A stretch of DNA of 64,000 nt from Occallatibacter riparius (lineage in GTDB: Bacteria > Acidobacteriota > Terriglobia > Terriglobales > Acidobacteriaceae): positions 1-64,000 of the forward strand of contig NZ_CP093313.1 of NCBI RefSeq assembly GCF_025264625.1, read 5' to 3'. The position numbers and the translations under genes were made by a program. Under the pieces are notes generated by a model. The model worked only from the letters and a program-made list of their open reading frames with translations, made no database searches and was not told where the DNA came from. Positions 26,601-33,684 of the stretch are shown piece by piece. How positions within the stretch are numbered: the first letter of the stretch is position 1; each line of letters opens with the position of its first letter.

Positions 26601-27263
26601 ATTGACATCACCAGCTACGACCTGAACGGCGTGGACAATCCCTGGAACCTCAAGTACGACAAGGGTTCCGGCGCACTGGACCGCCGTCACATCTGGTCTG
26701 CGAATTACATCTATCAGCTTCCCTTCTTCAACAAGGACCAGGGCCTTGTGAAGACGCTTCTGGGCGGCTGGGAGATCGCTGGAACGTTCGTCGACCAGAC
26801 GGGCGTGCCTCAGAAGGTCACCGGTGCTGGTGGCAACTATGACCCCGTCGGACTTGGCGGAAACTACACGGTGCGTCCGAACGTGAGCGGCAAGATGCGC
26901 TACAACAAGAGCATGTGGAACTACTTCGATGCGAACATGTTCTCTGAAGTGCAGCCACAGTGGTTGGGTGGTCCAAACCTCGGCTTCGGCAATGCGGGCA
27001 AGGACGCGGTTGTCGGACCGGGACGCGTGAACTTCACGACTTCGCTGTACAAGTCGTTCGCGATTAAGGAAATCTGCCACTTCGAACTGCGCTTCGAGTC
27101 GTTCAACACGTTCAACCACACTCAGAAGAACAATCTGAACGTGTCCTATAACCCAGCGAACGGCGCCCCGTATACCGGTTTTGGCACGGGCAACACGTTC
27201 GGCCAGGTCACCAGCACGTGGGATCCGCGTACGCTGGAACTCGGCGGCAAGTTCGTGTTCTAA
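23607..27263 (+). CDS. Oar-like TonB-dependent receptor, copy 2
   Basis: A 1218-residue outer-membrane receptor with the same order as copy 1: signal peptide (LLACAGLFAQA), regulatory Ig-like domain (about 28-115, LTGIVTDQTGAVVAGATI), plug (SVNGLRQSHNIWLIDGGEADDRG) and a barrel ending FGGKFVF-like (GGKFVF). Shared blocks with copy 1 include SNYPPDYGISSG, SYNRYTKNQQLFG, RHYVNQT and GTVLRGGFGTF-type motifs. The start at 23607 follows AAGGAAGG by about six bases; the open frame upstream to 23481 lacks family sequence. Extra loops in the barrel half (around 26280-26460) are rich in Gly, Asn and paired Cys and probably form surface loops that differ in ligand contact. Confidence 0.95.
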   Translation: MRQAKYRFFLLPLFLLLACAGLFAQANSQLTGIVTDQTGAVVAGATITLTDPATGFTKSTESGATGLYVFGALNPANYNLKIAAKGFQSYEQNGIVVNVSATVRADIKLTVGAETQTVTVEANALTVQTDSNVVSTLISSEQISQIATQNRNFAALASLGLGVSSALPDSNTPSSVAANFTISVNGLRQSHNIWLIDGGEADDRGGAGGMDIMPSQESIAEFNMLTSNYPPDYGISSGATMSLSLKSGTQKFHGTLFEFNRETAYNANFFFNNLNKQPRPSLHYNIFGGNIGGPLFIPKVYNVNRQKTFFFWNEEWRKIINAAGTNIQSTMNNADRPTAGSSLTYVAPEFTKSNDKPNGNQIVVPKVDTSTTYYQTKLKPLGLIPGGCWNTAQTTYDAKGNAQCTVATGQVIPSSLFDANGVLYLNSPALPKPNNSSDQAVSSNSVPLDVRDDVVRIDHKFNDKWAILGHYMHDTVTQGNASPMLGWLWASYNSITSTLSNPSNSAAIKMSGTISPNLLVEASMNYDGNVINITNSAAGNLPSGWSVTPVASSFKVTKNSLPGIGYLAPYGTAEDTGSAPWHNAAQDYEPKVDVSYTMGKHAMKYGFSYNRYTKNQQLFGDQQGNYGPSNLTNDSAMDILLGLTGSYSQFQATPIRHYVNQTPSVYAMDNWHVTPRLSLQLGLRYDALPHAWERGNYVANFDAARYNQGALPKWTNAGTIDPSSAGISTVNSVQFYLNGMGQAGKYGFPRGLVVNDYRTLQPRVGFSEDVFGTGRTVLRGGFGTFFERMQGNDIYNAATNAPFAYNLQISNTYWSDPGTNYQTGNSAAAEGFPVFATSVTNLAQDYRAPAVAQYSLGVQHEIKPSVVAVVQYVGNLAWHQNIQRHINNIDPSLGLQMIPTGTGATTAAISCLAGDTNNNVPKRFGDDGACSPGFGGKTAAGAPLYPGGLNQFRSYQGYGDINQQENTTNGTYNGFQAGVRLQNRWGLSGELDYTYSHEIDITSYDLNGVDNPWNLKYDKGSGALDRRHIWSANYIYQLPFFNKDQGLVKTLLGGWEIAGTFVDQTGVPQKVTGAGGNYDPVGLGGNYTVRPNVSGKMRYNKSMWNYFDANMFSEVQPQWLGGPNLGFGNAGKDAVVGPGRVNFTTSLYKSFAIKEICHFELRFESFNTFNHTQKNNLNVSYNPANGAPYTGFGTGNTFGQVTSTWDPRTLELGGKFVF

Positions 27264-27280
27264 ACCTCACCCTCTAACCA

Positions 27281-27314
27281 AAAGCGCGGCGGGCGATGCC
27301 CGCCGCGCTTTTTT
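27281..27314 (+). terminator. Intrinsic terminator between receptor copy 2 and TPR copy 2
   Basis: AAAGCGCGGCGGGC (27281-27294) pairs perfectly with GCCCGCCGCGCTTT (27298-27311) around a three-base loop and runs into a T tract. It begins about 17 bases after the receptor stop. Position and GGCGGG/CCCGCC core match the terminator after receptor copy 1, so this arrangement is conserved in both modules. Confidence 0.92.
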
Positions 27315-27418
27315 GTGCACCTTGTTTGCCTGCGATCAGCGCAGGGAGAGAGAATCGAAGGACGAGTACGTCTAAACCATCCATGAGAGCTGCGGGGAAA
27401 ACGCGGCGCAAAAGGACT

Positions 27419-28615
27419 ATGAGGCCTGTAAATCAAGCAGGGGTGACATTGGCATTGTGCCTGGCGGCAACGGCCGCTGTGGGGCAGCAAAGCTCGTACA
27501 CGATCCAACGTCAGCAGGCTCTCGCATTGGAGCAGCAGCGTAATTTCAGTGAGGCGGAATCCGCCTGGCAGACGTTGTCGAAGACTCACCCCGAGAATCC
27601 CGAGCCGTATGCGCACATTGCTGTGCTGGAGGCGCGGCAGGAGCACTACAAAGAGGCCATTCCGCTTTATCGCAAGGCGCTGGAAATGAACCCGCATGTA
27701 CCTGGTCTCCGCTTCAACTTGGCGCTCGCGCTTTTCAAGGACGGGCAGTTGAAGGAGGCCATTCCGGAGTTCTCGGCGTTGCTCAAGACTGCGCCGCCCA
27801 ACTCTCCGGACTCGCAACGGCTCACCATCCTGCTTGGCATGTCACATTACGGGCTGGCCGAATATGCGGAAGCAGTTCCCTTCTTGAAGCAGGCAGCGGG
27901 AAACGACGCGCAGAATCTTCCGCTGCGGCTTGCGCTTGCGCACAGCTGCCTGTGGTCGAAGCAGATGCAGTGCGTGATGGATGTGTATCACGAGATTCTG
28001 AATCTCAATGCGGAATCGGCCGAAGCGGACATGCTCGCCGGCGAAGCCCTTGATGAGATGAAAGACAACGAGGGCTCCACCAAGATGTTTCGCGCGGCGG
28101 TGAAGGCGAATCCGAAGGAGCCGAACGTCCATTTCGGATTGGGCTACTTGCTTTGGACCCAGAAGCAGTACCCCGAAGCTGCAACGGAATTTCAAGCTGA
28201 GCTGGCCAATGATCCCGCGCACGCGCAGGCAATGCTCTACCTAGGAGACACATACCTGCAATTAAATAAGCAGGAAGAGGCGCGGCTATTGCTGCAGAAG
28301 GCGGTCGGGCTGGATTCGTCGTTGTGGCTCGCGCACCTAGATCTTGGGATCATTGACTCGGATGCGGGTCGCAATGACGACGCCTTGCGCGAGTTGTTGG
28401 CTGCGGCGAAATTGAAAGACGACGACGTTAACGTGCACTGGCGTCTTGCGAGGCTCTATCGCACAATCGGCAAGAAGGACGAGGCGAAGGTTGAGTTCGA
28501 TAAGGCCAGCAAGCTGAACAAGGCGGCGGACGAAGATCTGTATCGAAAAATCGCAAACGGTCGTCAGCGCCCGCCTGAGTCTTCACCGCCAGCAGCGGTA
28601 GCACCTAATCCCTAG
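27419..28615 (+). CDS. Secreted tetratricopeptide-repeat protein, copy 2
   Basis: With the start at 27419 this is 398 residues, the same length as copy 1. It has a short signal peptide (VTLALCLAATAAVGQQ) and about nine TPR units. Blocks shared with copy 1 include LAHSCLWSKQ, SAEADMLAGEA, VHFGLGYLLWTQ and WLAHLDLGII, showing common descent. The paired cysteines (CLWSKQMQC) are kept. AAAAGGA precedes the ATG at close spacing; an ATG at 27383 would add an Arg/Lys-rich n-region and cannot be excluded. Its stop codon shares the tetranucleotide CTAG with the stop codon of the convergent small gene. Confidence 0.88.
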   Translation: MRPVNQAGVTLALCLAATAAVGQQSSYTIQRQQALALEQQRNFSEAESAWQTLSKTHPENPEPYAHIAVLEARQEHYKEAIPLYRKALEMNPHVPGLRFNLALALFKDGQLKEAIPEFSALLKTAPPNSPDSQRLTILLGMSHYGLAEYAEAVPFLKQAAGNDAQNLPLRLALAHSCLWSKQMQCVMDVYHEILNLNAESAEADMLAGEALDEMKDNEGSTKMFRAAVKANPKEPNVHFGLGYLLWTQKQYPEAATEFQAELANDPAHAQAMLYLGDTYLQLNKQEEARLLLQKAVGLDSSLWLAHLDLGIIDSDAGRNDDALRELLAAAKLKDDDVNVHWRLARLYRTIGKKDEAKVEFDKASKLNKAADEDLYRKIANGRQRPPESSPPAAVAPNP

Positions 28616-28839
28616 CGAACTCCGACTGGCGGGGTGGGTGTGCTTTGGGTGTTGTGCGCGAGCAGTTCGGCCAAAGCGTGTTCCGGACACACATGCCGCG
28701 CTTCCATCCGATCGAGTTCCTCGTCGGACTCTACATCGAAAGCAACCGTCATGAAGCAATAGAGACAGCGGGTGTTGTAGGTCCCGTTCTCGTTCTGCGT
28801 ACGGCTGTACATGCGGCTATACATAACTTCCTCTTCCAT
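28612..28839 (-). CDS. Small Cys/His protein (possible zinc-binding)
   Basis: A 75-residue protein with the pattern CLYC near residue 25 and, about 25 residues later, HVCPEH. The four ligands CxxC and HxCxxH could hold a zinc ion. The middle is acidic (DVESDEELDRMEARH). There is no signal peptide. Several Met codons near the N-terminus (residues 1, 6 and 10) make the start uncertain. The stop codon overlaps that of the convergent TPR gene. I do not know its function. Confidence 0.68.
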   Translation of the reverse strand: MEEEVMYSRMYSRTQNENGTYNTRCLYCFMTVAFDVESDEELDRMEARHVCPEHALAELLAHNTQSTPTPPVGVR

Positions 28840-29011
28840 GCAGGTTTCCTGATGCTATGACGAAGCTGGGAACGTGCGACGTGACTTGTGTCACGATTGC
28901 AGGTGCTTTTACACTGCGAAGCGTCACAGGTGCGCGTGATAACTTCCCAAAATGAGAAGGCAGCTCAGGGTAACAGCAGCCTTCGTGCCTGAATGCTAGC
29001 CGGTGCGTGCC

Positions 29012-30265
29012 TCAGGGTAGCGACGTTGCCGGTGTATTTCGGACATCAGCGCGCGCTGACTGAGCCGCGCCAGGTTGGGTTGTGCTCCAGGGCAAGGGCC
29101 AAGGCTGAACGATGATGTTCTGTGCGCCGGGAATTGGCCATGGCGAACCGGGCGCGGAGGCAAATGATTCCTCGGTGGCAGTGAACACCCACAGCTTTCC
29201 GGCGGCCTGGCCGAGGGCATACAGATGGTCGTCGTTGTCCCAGAACATCTGGTCGACTTCCTGCCGGGTCAGCAGTCCCGTAAGCGGGGTTATGGGATTT
29301 GAGCCGTTGAAGCGGAAGAGCTGCAATCCGTTCGAGCCGGCCACGGCGAGCAGCTTTCCGGAAGGCGACATGTAGATATCGGTTACTTCGCCTACAGCGA
29401 CCTTCGGCATGTTTTCAGAAGTGCTGGATGTGGTGAGCGTGCCGTTCTCATCCTGTGTGTAGGTTGCTAACTGATAGGGTCCGCTTACCTGATGTCCATT
29501 GGAGGTGGGATACATGGCGACCGCTACATGATTGGTCGTGTCGGCAGCGGCAAGGTGCGGGCACCATAATTGGTCCGAGGCTCCCGCTGGAACTGTGATC
29601 CGAGTATCAAGGCGCTCGAGTGAGCCATCACCTTTGCGAATGTAGCCGTAGATGGACGTTTTGGACCGACCGCAATTTGCGCCGTACGCGAAGCTGTTGT
29701 TGCCGGCAAAGCGCAGAATCGATCCGGTCATGCCGGCAGGAGTCTGGTTCACCAGGCGAAGACTTCCGGTGGTCTTCTCCACTGCAAAAGCCTGGTAGGC
29801 CGCATCGGAACATCCGGCGCCGTAATAATCGACGTTGTAAATGGTGGCACCCGTGTGGTCGAGGAAGAGAGCGCCGGCGCTGTCGCAGCCGTTCTTCGCC
29901 TGGACAACGCTGGTGGAAGCGGCGGGACGAAGTGAGCCTTCGGGACCAATCTGGTAGGCATGGATGTAGGTGCCGGATGCATCGGAGCCGAAGAGATAGA
30001 GCCCGTTGGTCGCCAGGAACGTCACGTTGTATGGGAACGGCGCGTCTGCTACCTGCGTCAGTTTTCCGTCAGATGCCGCTGCAAAGGCGTAGATCTGTGC
30101 GCGGTGGGTGTTTGCGACGGTGGCAGAGACATAGACGTAGGCACTGACGCCGGCACTGTCGTTCGTAGCTTCGGGATTCGAACTACCGGGGCCGCGTTGC
30201 GCAGACACACCTGCCGTGCACAAGCCCCCGCAAAGGCATGCGATGAGGAAAGCGCGGGTTTTCAC
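29012..30265 (-). CDS. Secreted beta-propeller protein (lactonase/YVTN-like)
   Basis: A 417-residue protein with a signal peptide (KTRAFLIACLCGGLCTAGVSAQ) and repeated strands such as AYVYVSATVANTHRAQIYAF, GLYLFGSDASGTYIHAYQI and LLAVAGSNGLQLFRFNGSNP, which fit the seven-bladed lactonase/YVTN propeller fold. The start is a GTG at 30263-30265, because GGAG lies seven bases before it and the signal peptide begins there; the longer frame from 30406 has no such site. Six-phosphogluconolactonase activity cannot be claimed: many secreted propellers of this type in acidobacteria are binding proteins. It appears to be a single gene. Confidence 0.8.
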   Translation of the reverse strand: MKTRAFLIACLCGGLCTAGVSAQRGPGSSNPEATNDSAGVSAYVYVSATVANTHRAQIYAFAAASDGKLTQVADAPFPYNVTFLATNGLYLFGSDASGTYIHAYQIGPEGSLRPAASTSVVQAKNGCDSAGALFLDHTGATIYNVDYYGAGCSDAAYQAFAVEKTTGSLRLVNQTPAGMTGSILRFAGNNSFAYGANCGRSKTSIYGYIRKGDGSLERLDTRITVPAGASDQLWCPHLAAADTTNHVAVAMYPTSNGHQVSGPYQLATYTQDENGTLTTSSTSENMPKVAVGEVTDIYMSPSGKLLAVAGSNGLQLFRFNGSNPITPLTGLLTRQEVDQMFWDNDDHLYALGQAAGKLWVFTATEESFASAPGSPWPIPGAQNIIVQPWPLPWSTTQPGAAQSARADVRNTPATSLP

Positions 30266-30431
30266 GGGACACTCCACGGACGCCTGGGCCAGCGTTCCGC
30301 TCGACGAATGAAGGGGAGCTCTTGCGCCGGTCGAAATAGGGCGGAACGGCCGAGCCCAGCAATCTAATCGGGTATGATGCGGAATTTGGCTTTTGCGGCT
30401 TTGCAAATGCGGGTGGTGCCGTTACGCAGGA

Positions 30432-30704
30432 TCAATATGTCGTGACCTGGTTAGTGTGATGGCGCAGCCACCAGCACGGCATGAGGTCATCTTGAGGATA
30501 GATACTGAGAGAACACGGGACGTCTTCAGACCCCACGTAGTCGATCTCTTCCTTGTTGTTCTTGAGTGGGGCCGAAACGAAATGGCTCACCATAAATTTC
30601 GAATGAGGCGACCCTGTCAACTTGAAGATGAACCAATCGAGCGCGAACGAGATGACGGCGAAGGCCAGTATGCCCAACGCGATGATGCGGGTCCAGCGCC
30701 TCAT
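30432..30704 (-). CDS. Small membrane protein coupled to eutC
   Basis: A 90-residue protein with one N-terminal hydrophobic helix (IIALGILAFAVISFALDWFIF) and a polar tail with two Cys (VPCSLSIYPQ and MPCWWL). The helix is preceded by RRWTR, so the tail is probably periplasmic, where the two Cys could form a disulphide. Its ATG overlaps the stop of eutC in ATGA, so translation is coupled. I do not recognise the family. Its position as third gene of the eutBC operon suggests, but does not prove, a link with ethanolamine use. Confidence 0.75.
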   Translation of the reverse strand: MRRWTRIIALGILAFAVISFALDWFIFKLTGSPHSKFMVSHFVSAPLKNNKEEIDYVGSEDVPCSLSIYPQDDLMPCWWLRHHTNQVTTY

Positions 30705-31465
30705 CGCCGCCCTCCTTCCGGCAGAGGAGGCCGGCTGTCGCGGGCACCGACGCCCGTAAGTTGGTTGCGCATTGCAGCGGACAACACCGATATCAACTGG
30801 GCAGCCGCGTCCATATAGCCCAGGCCTTCGGGGCGGATGTTCGAAATGCAGACGCGTTCGGCGTCAGTGCGGCCGTGCCGGGGCATCCATGTAACGTATG
30901 CGCCCAACGAATCGGGTGAGCTGAGGCCGGGACGTTCGCCGATGAGCACGACAGCAATGCGGACATGGAGTGCTTCGCCGATTTCATCGCCGATCGCAAC
31001 GCGACCCTGCTCGACTACGCTGATGGGCGCGATGTTCCAGGCATCGAGTTGCGGCAGAGCGATCTGCAGGAGAGGAATGGCGTGACGTTCCACCGCAAGG
31101 GCCGAAAGGCCGTCAGCGATGACGATCGCGAGATCGAAGTGGCTCGCAGAGAAGACATTGATGAGATCACGGCTGCGGCTATCGAGAGTACGGCCGAGGT
31201 CTGGCCGCTGCAAATAGGTTCGCCGGTCTGCTGCGGCCGAATGCAACGTAAGCACCTCCCGCAGGCCCAGGCTCTCTGAAATCGATGCGGCGAACTGGAT
31301 GGGATCAATAAGCGCGTGAACCGCGTCGCGAGCCGTTGCGTGTGCACGCTGGAATTCGAGCACATGGCGGAGCTGCTGGCTGACGCCGGAGCGACCCAAA
31401 CCCACGCGCGCATGTGTGAATGCGCGTAAGCGGGCGGCCATCGACGGCTGAACGGGCTCGCTCAT
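30701..31465 (-). CDS. eutC: Ethanolamine ammonia-lyase small subunit
   Basis: A 254-residue small subunit of the adenosylcobalamin-dependent enzyme that splits ethanolamine into acetaldehyde and ammonia. Family stretches are THARVGLGRSGVS, REVLTLHSAAADRRTYLQRPDLGR, DLAIVIADGLSALAVERHA and VVLIGERPGLSSPDSLGAY. The start at 31465 overlaps the eutB stop by ATGA, and the gene's own stop overlaps the next start in the same way, so the three genes form a tight operon. No permease, reactivase (EutA) or microcompartment genes are in the window, which points to the short, non-compartment form of the pathway. Confidence 0.95.
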   Translation of the reverse strand: MSEPVQPSMAARLRAFTHARVGLGRSGVSQQLRHVLEFQRAHATARDAVHALIDPIQFAASISESLGLREVLTLHSAAADRRTYLQRPDLGRTLDSRSRDLINVFSASHFDLAIVIADGLSALAVERHAIPLLQIALPQLDAWNIAPISVVEQGRVAIGDEIGEALHVRIAVVLIGERPGLSSPDSLGAYVTWMPRHGRTDAERVCISNIRPEGLGYMDAAAQLISVLSAAMRNQLTGVGARDSRPPLPEGGRR

Positions 31466-32841
31466 GCGGTGAGCAGTCTCTCGGGTTGGCGAGCCTCGAT
31501 TGTGAGCCGCTCGAAGTGCTCGCTTGAGAGCCACGCTTCGAACTCCGGCGCAGGCCGAAGCCCGAGCAGGCGGCGCAGGTAAAGAGCGTCATGAAAACTG
31601 GTTGATTGATAATTCAGCATTACGTCGTCAGCGCCGGGTACGCCCATGATGTAGTTCACCCCCGCGGCACCCAACAGTGTGAGCAGCGTATCCATGTCGT
31701 CCTGGTCTGCCTCGGCATGATTGGTGTAGCAGACGTCGCAGCCCATCGGCAGACCAAGCAGCTTGCCGCAAAAGTGATCCTCCAGGCCGGCGCGCACGAT
31801 CTGCTTGCCGTCGTAGAGATACTCCGGGCCGATGAATCCTACGACCGTATTGACGAGCATGGGCTGAAACACCCTCGCAACACCATAGGCGCGCGCTTCG
31901 AGCGTTTGCTGATCGACGCCATGATGCGCATTGGCCGAGAGCGCCGAGCCCTGGCCGGTTTCGAAGTACATGATGTTGTCGCCGAGAGAGCCGTCGGCGC
32001 AGGCTCCTCCGCGCTGCAGGGAGCGGCCGGCATCGTGAGCCTCGTGCAACAGCGAGAGACTGACGCCGAAGCTGCGATTGGCCGCCTCAGTGCCCGCGAT
32101 GGACTGGAAGAGCAGATCGACGGGCGCACCAGATGCAAGCGCGGCAAGCTGTGTTGTGATGTGCGCAAGCACGCAGCTCTGCGTGGGAATGAGGAAACGC
32201 GTGCGTAGCGCATCGATGAGCCGCAGGAGCCGGGCCATCGTCTCCACGCTGTCGCCTGCGGGATTGATGCCGATAACCGCATCGCCCGATCCAAGCAGGA
32301 GGCCATCGAGGATAGACGCGGCGATTCCGGCCGCATCGTCGGTCGGGTGATTCGGCTGCAATCGCGCACTCAGCCTGCCGCGAAGCCCCACGGTCGTACG
32401 GAATCGTGTAACGACGCGAATTTTCGAAGCCACAGCGATGAGGTCCTGATTGCGCATCAGCTTGCTGACGGCTGCCGCCATCTCCGGTGTGATGCCGGAT
32501 GCCAGGGCCGAGATACGCTCTGGCAAGGCTTCATCCGAGAGCAGCCAATCACGCAGGTCTCCGACGGTGAACGACCGGATCGGTGCGAATGCCACGGCGT
32601 CGTGGGAATCGACGATGAGCCGTGTTACCTCATCGGCCTCGTAAGGAACCACGTGCTCAGACAGGAAGCGCTCGAGCGGCAGATCGGCAAGCGCGAATTG
32701 CGCCGCCACCCGCTCGCGTGCGGACCCGGCCGCGACGCCGGCGAGCACATCGCCGCTTCGCAGCGGCGTGGCTTTCGCCAGCAGATCGCGAAGATCGGCG
32801 AAGGCGTAGTGAACTCCGTCGATGGTGTGACCGAGAGCCAT
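31462..32841 (-). CDS. eutB: Ethanolamine ammonia-lyase large subunit
   Basis: A 459-residue TIM-barrel subunit that binds ethanolamine and cobalamin together with EutC. Typical stretches include KLMRNQDLIAVASKI, TRFRTTVGLRGRLSARLQPNHPTDD, GDAVIGINPAGDSVE, IPTQSCVLAHITTQL, FQSIAGTEAANRSFG, MYFETGQGSALSANAHHG and PMGCDVCYTNHAEADQDDMD. The length is normal. It is the first gene of the eutB-eutC-small-membrane-protein operon. I looked for a cobalamin riboswitch in the 130 bp upstream and saw none. Confidence 0.96.
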   Translation of the reverse strand: MALGHTIDGVHYAFADLRDLLAKATPLRSGDVLAGVAAGSARERVAAQFALADLPLERFLSEHVVPYEADEVTRLIVDSHDAVAFAPIRSFTVGDLRDWLLSDEALPERISALASGITPEMAAAVSKLMRNQDLIAVASKIRVVTRFRTTVGLRGRLSARLQPNHPTDDAAGIAASILDGLLLGSGDAVIGINPAGDSVETMARLLRLIDALRTRFLIPTQSCVLAHITTQLAALASGAPVDLLFQSIAGTEAANRSFGVSLSLLHEAHDAGRSLQRGGACADGSLGDNIMYFETGQGSALSANAHHGVDQQTLEARAYGVARVFQPMLVNTVVGFIGPEYLYDGKQIVRAGLEDHFCGKLLGLPMGCDVCYTNHAEADQDDMDTLLTLLGAAGVNYIMGVPGADDVMLNYQSTSFHDALYLRRLLGLRPAPEFEAWLSSEHFERLTIEARQPERLLTA

Positions 32842-32973
32842 AGCGATTGCTATCAGAATAGCGACAAGGGCCTAGAACACAATCGTTGCATGGGCGATTC
32901 ACCTGTTGTTCAGGAATGACGTGCGATTTTGGGGGATTCGCGACAGCATGTTCAGCCGTGAGGGATAGAGCGT

Positions 32974-33591
32974 CTAGTCGTTGGCTGTTGCTCCGTCCAA
33001 TTCGGCCACAACGCGTTCGAACTCCTCCACGATTCGGTTCATGGGCTGGGCCTTAAATACGCACAGCAGTTCACGGTAATACCACATCTGCTGGTCGCGG
33101 CCGCGTTTGAAGCGCTTCCACACCTCAGCGCCGATGTCTCGATGGTCGCTGAGAATGGTGCGAGCGTTGTAGAGCTTGTCGGCGGCGGAGATGAGTTGCA
33201 CGTCGAGGGGCTCGTTGGCCAGCCGTTCGATATAGCCAGACTTGCGCTCTTCCCATGACTGCTTCTGATTGGAGTCCTCGGCAAAACTGTCGGACAGGCC
33301 TTCGACCATACGCGCGACGTTCGCTCCGAAGCTGTGCTCGATGTCGCGCAGGCGCATCATGCCGCCGTGGTCTTCGACTGCATCATGCAGGATGGCGGCG
33401 ATCGCCATATCTTCGGTCACCGGCACAGGCGCGTGGCCGTTTTCGCCCATCACGAGCGAGGCAACACCTAGCAGGTGAGCCATCGCGGGGATGTCACTTC
33501 CCTTCCGTGTCTCAATGTGCAGATGGCGAGCGTAATCGATGGCGGCGGTAAACCGTGTGCTCAGAAACAGGTTCGTTTGACTGCTCTGCAT
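32974..33591 (-). CDS. HD-domain hydrolase, RSH-like
   Basis: A 205-residue soluble protein consisting of one HD domain. The metal and catalytic motifs match the hydrolase half of RelA/SpoT proteins: HLLGVASLV, AAILHDAVEDHGG (HDxxED) and ISAADKLYNARTIL (in place of ADRLHNMRT). No synthetase or TGS domain is present, so it resembles stand-alone small alarmone hydrolases of the Mesh1 type, which degrade (p)ppGpp. The insertion KRGRDQQMWYYREL after the last motif is also seen in such proteins. Function is inferred from motifs. It is a single gene; the terminator at 33634-33663 separates it from glk upstream. Confidence 0.85.
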   Translation of the reverse strand: MQSSQTNLFLSTRFTAAIDYARHLHIETRKGSDIPAMAHLLGVASLVMGENGHAPVPVTEDMAIAAILHDAVEDHGGMMRLRDIEHSFGANVARMVEGLSDSFAEDSNQKQSWEERKSGYIERLANEPLDVQLISAADKLYNARTILSDHRDIGAEVWKRFKRGRDQQMWYYRELLCVFKAQPMNRIVEEFERVVAELDGATAND

Positions 33592-33633
33592 GCGTACTTC
33601 CCCTCAACGTGACAGCTTAACGGAGCGAAAAGC

Positions 33634-33663
33634 AAAGAGGCCAGCCGCGCGGCTGGCCCCTTT
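33634..33663 (-). terminator. Intrinsic terminator of the pgl-glk operon
   Basis: GGCCAGCC (33639-33646) and GGCTGGCC (33651-33658) form a perfect stem around GCGC, extended by AAAG (33634-33637) and CTTT (33660-33663) after one mismatch. Read on the minus strand it follows the glk stop by 21 bases and continues into CTTTGCTTTTC. The flanking A and T runs would also let it work in the other direction. Confidence 0.82.
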
Positions 33664-33684
33664 GATAACTGAGACGAATCAAAC

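Noticed and set aside
29012-30265. Calling the beta-propeller protein a genuine 6-phosphogluconolactonase
   Set aside because: It is secreted, and a true soluble Pgl of another family is present at 34704-35501.
32842-32973. A cobalamin riboswitch before eutB
   Set aside because: I looked for a B12-box and a long structured leader; the gap is only about 130 bp and shows neither.
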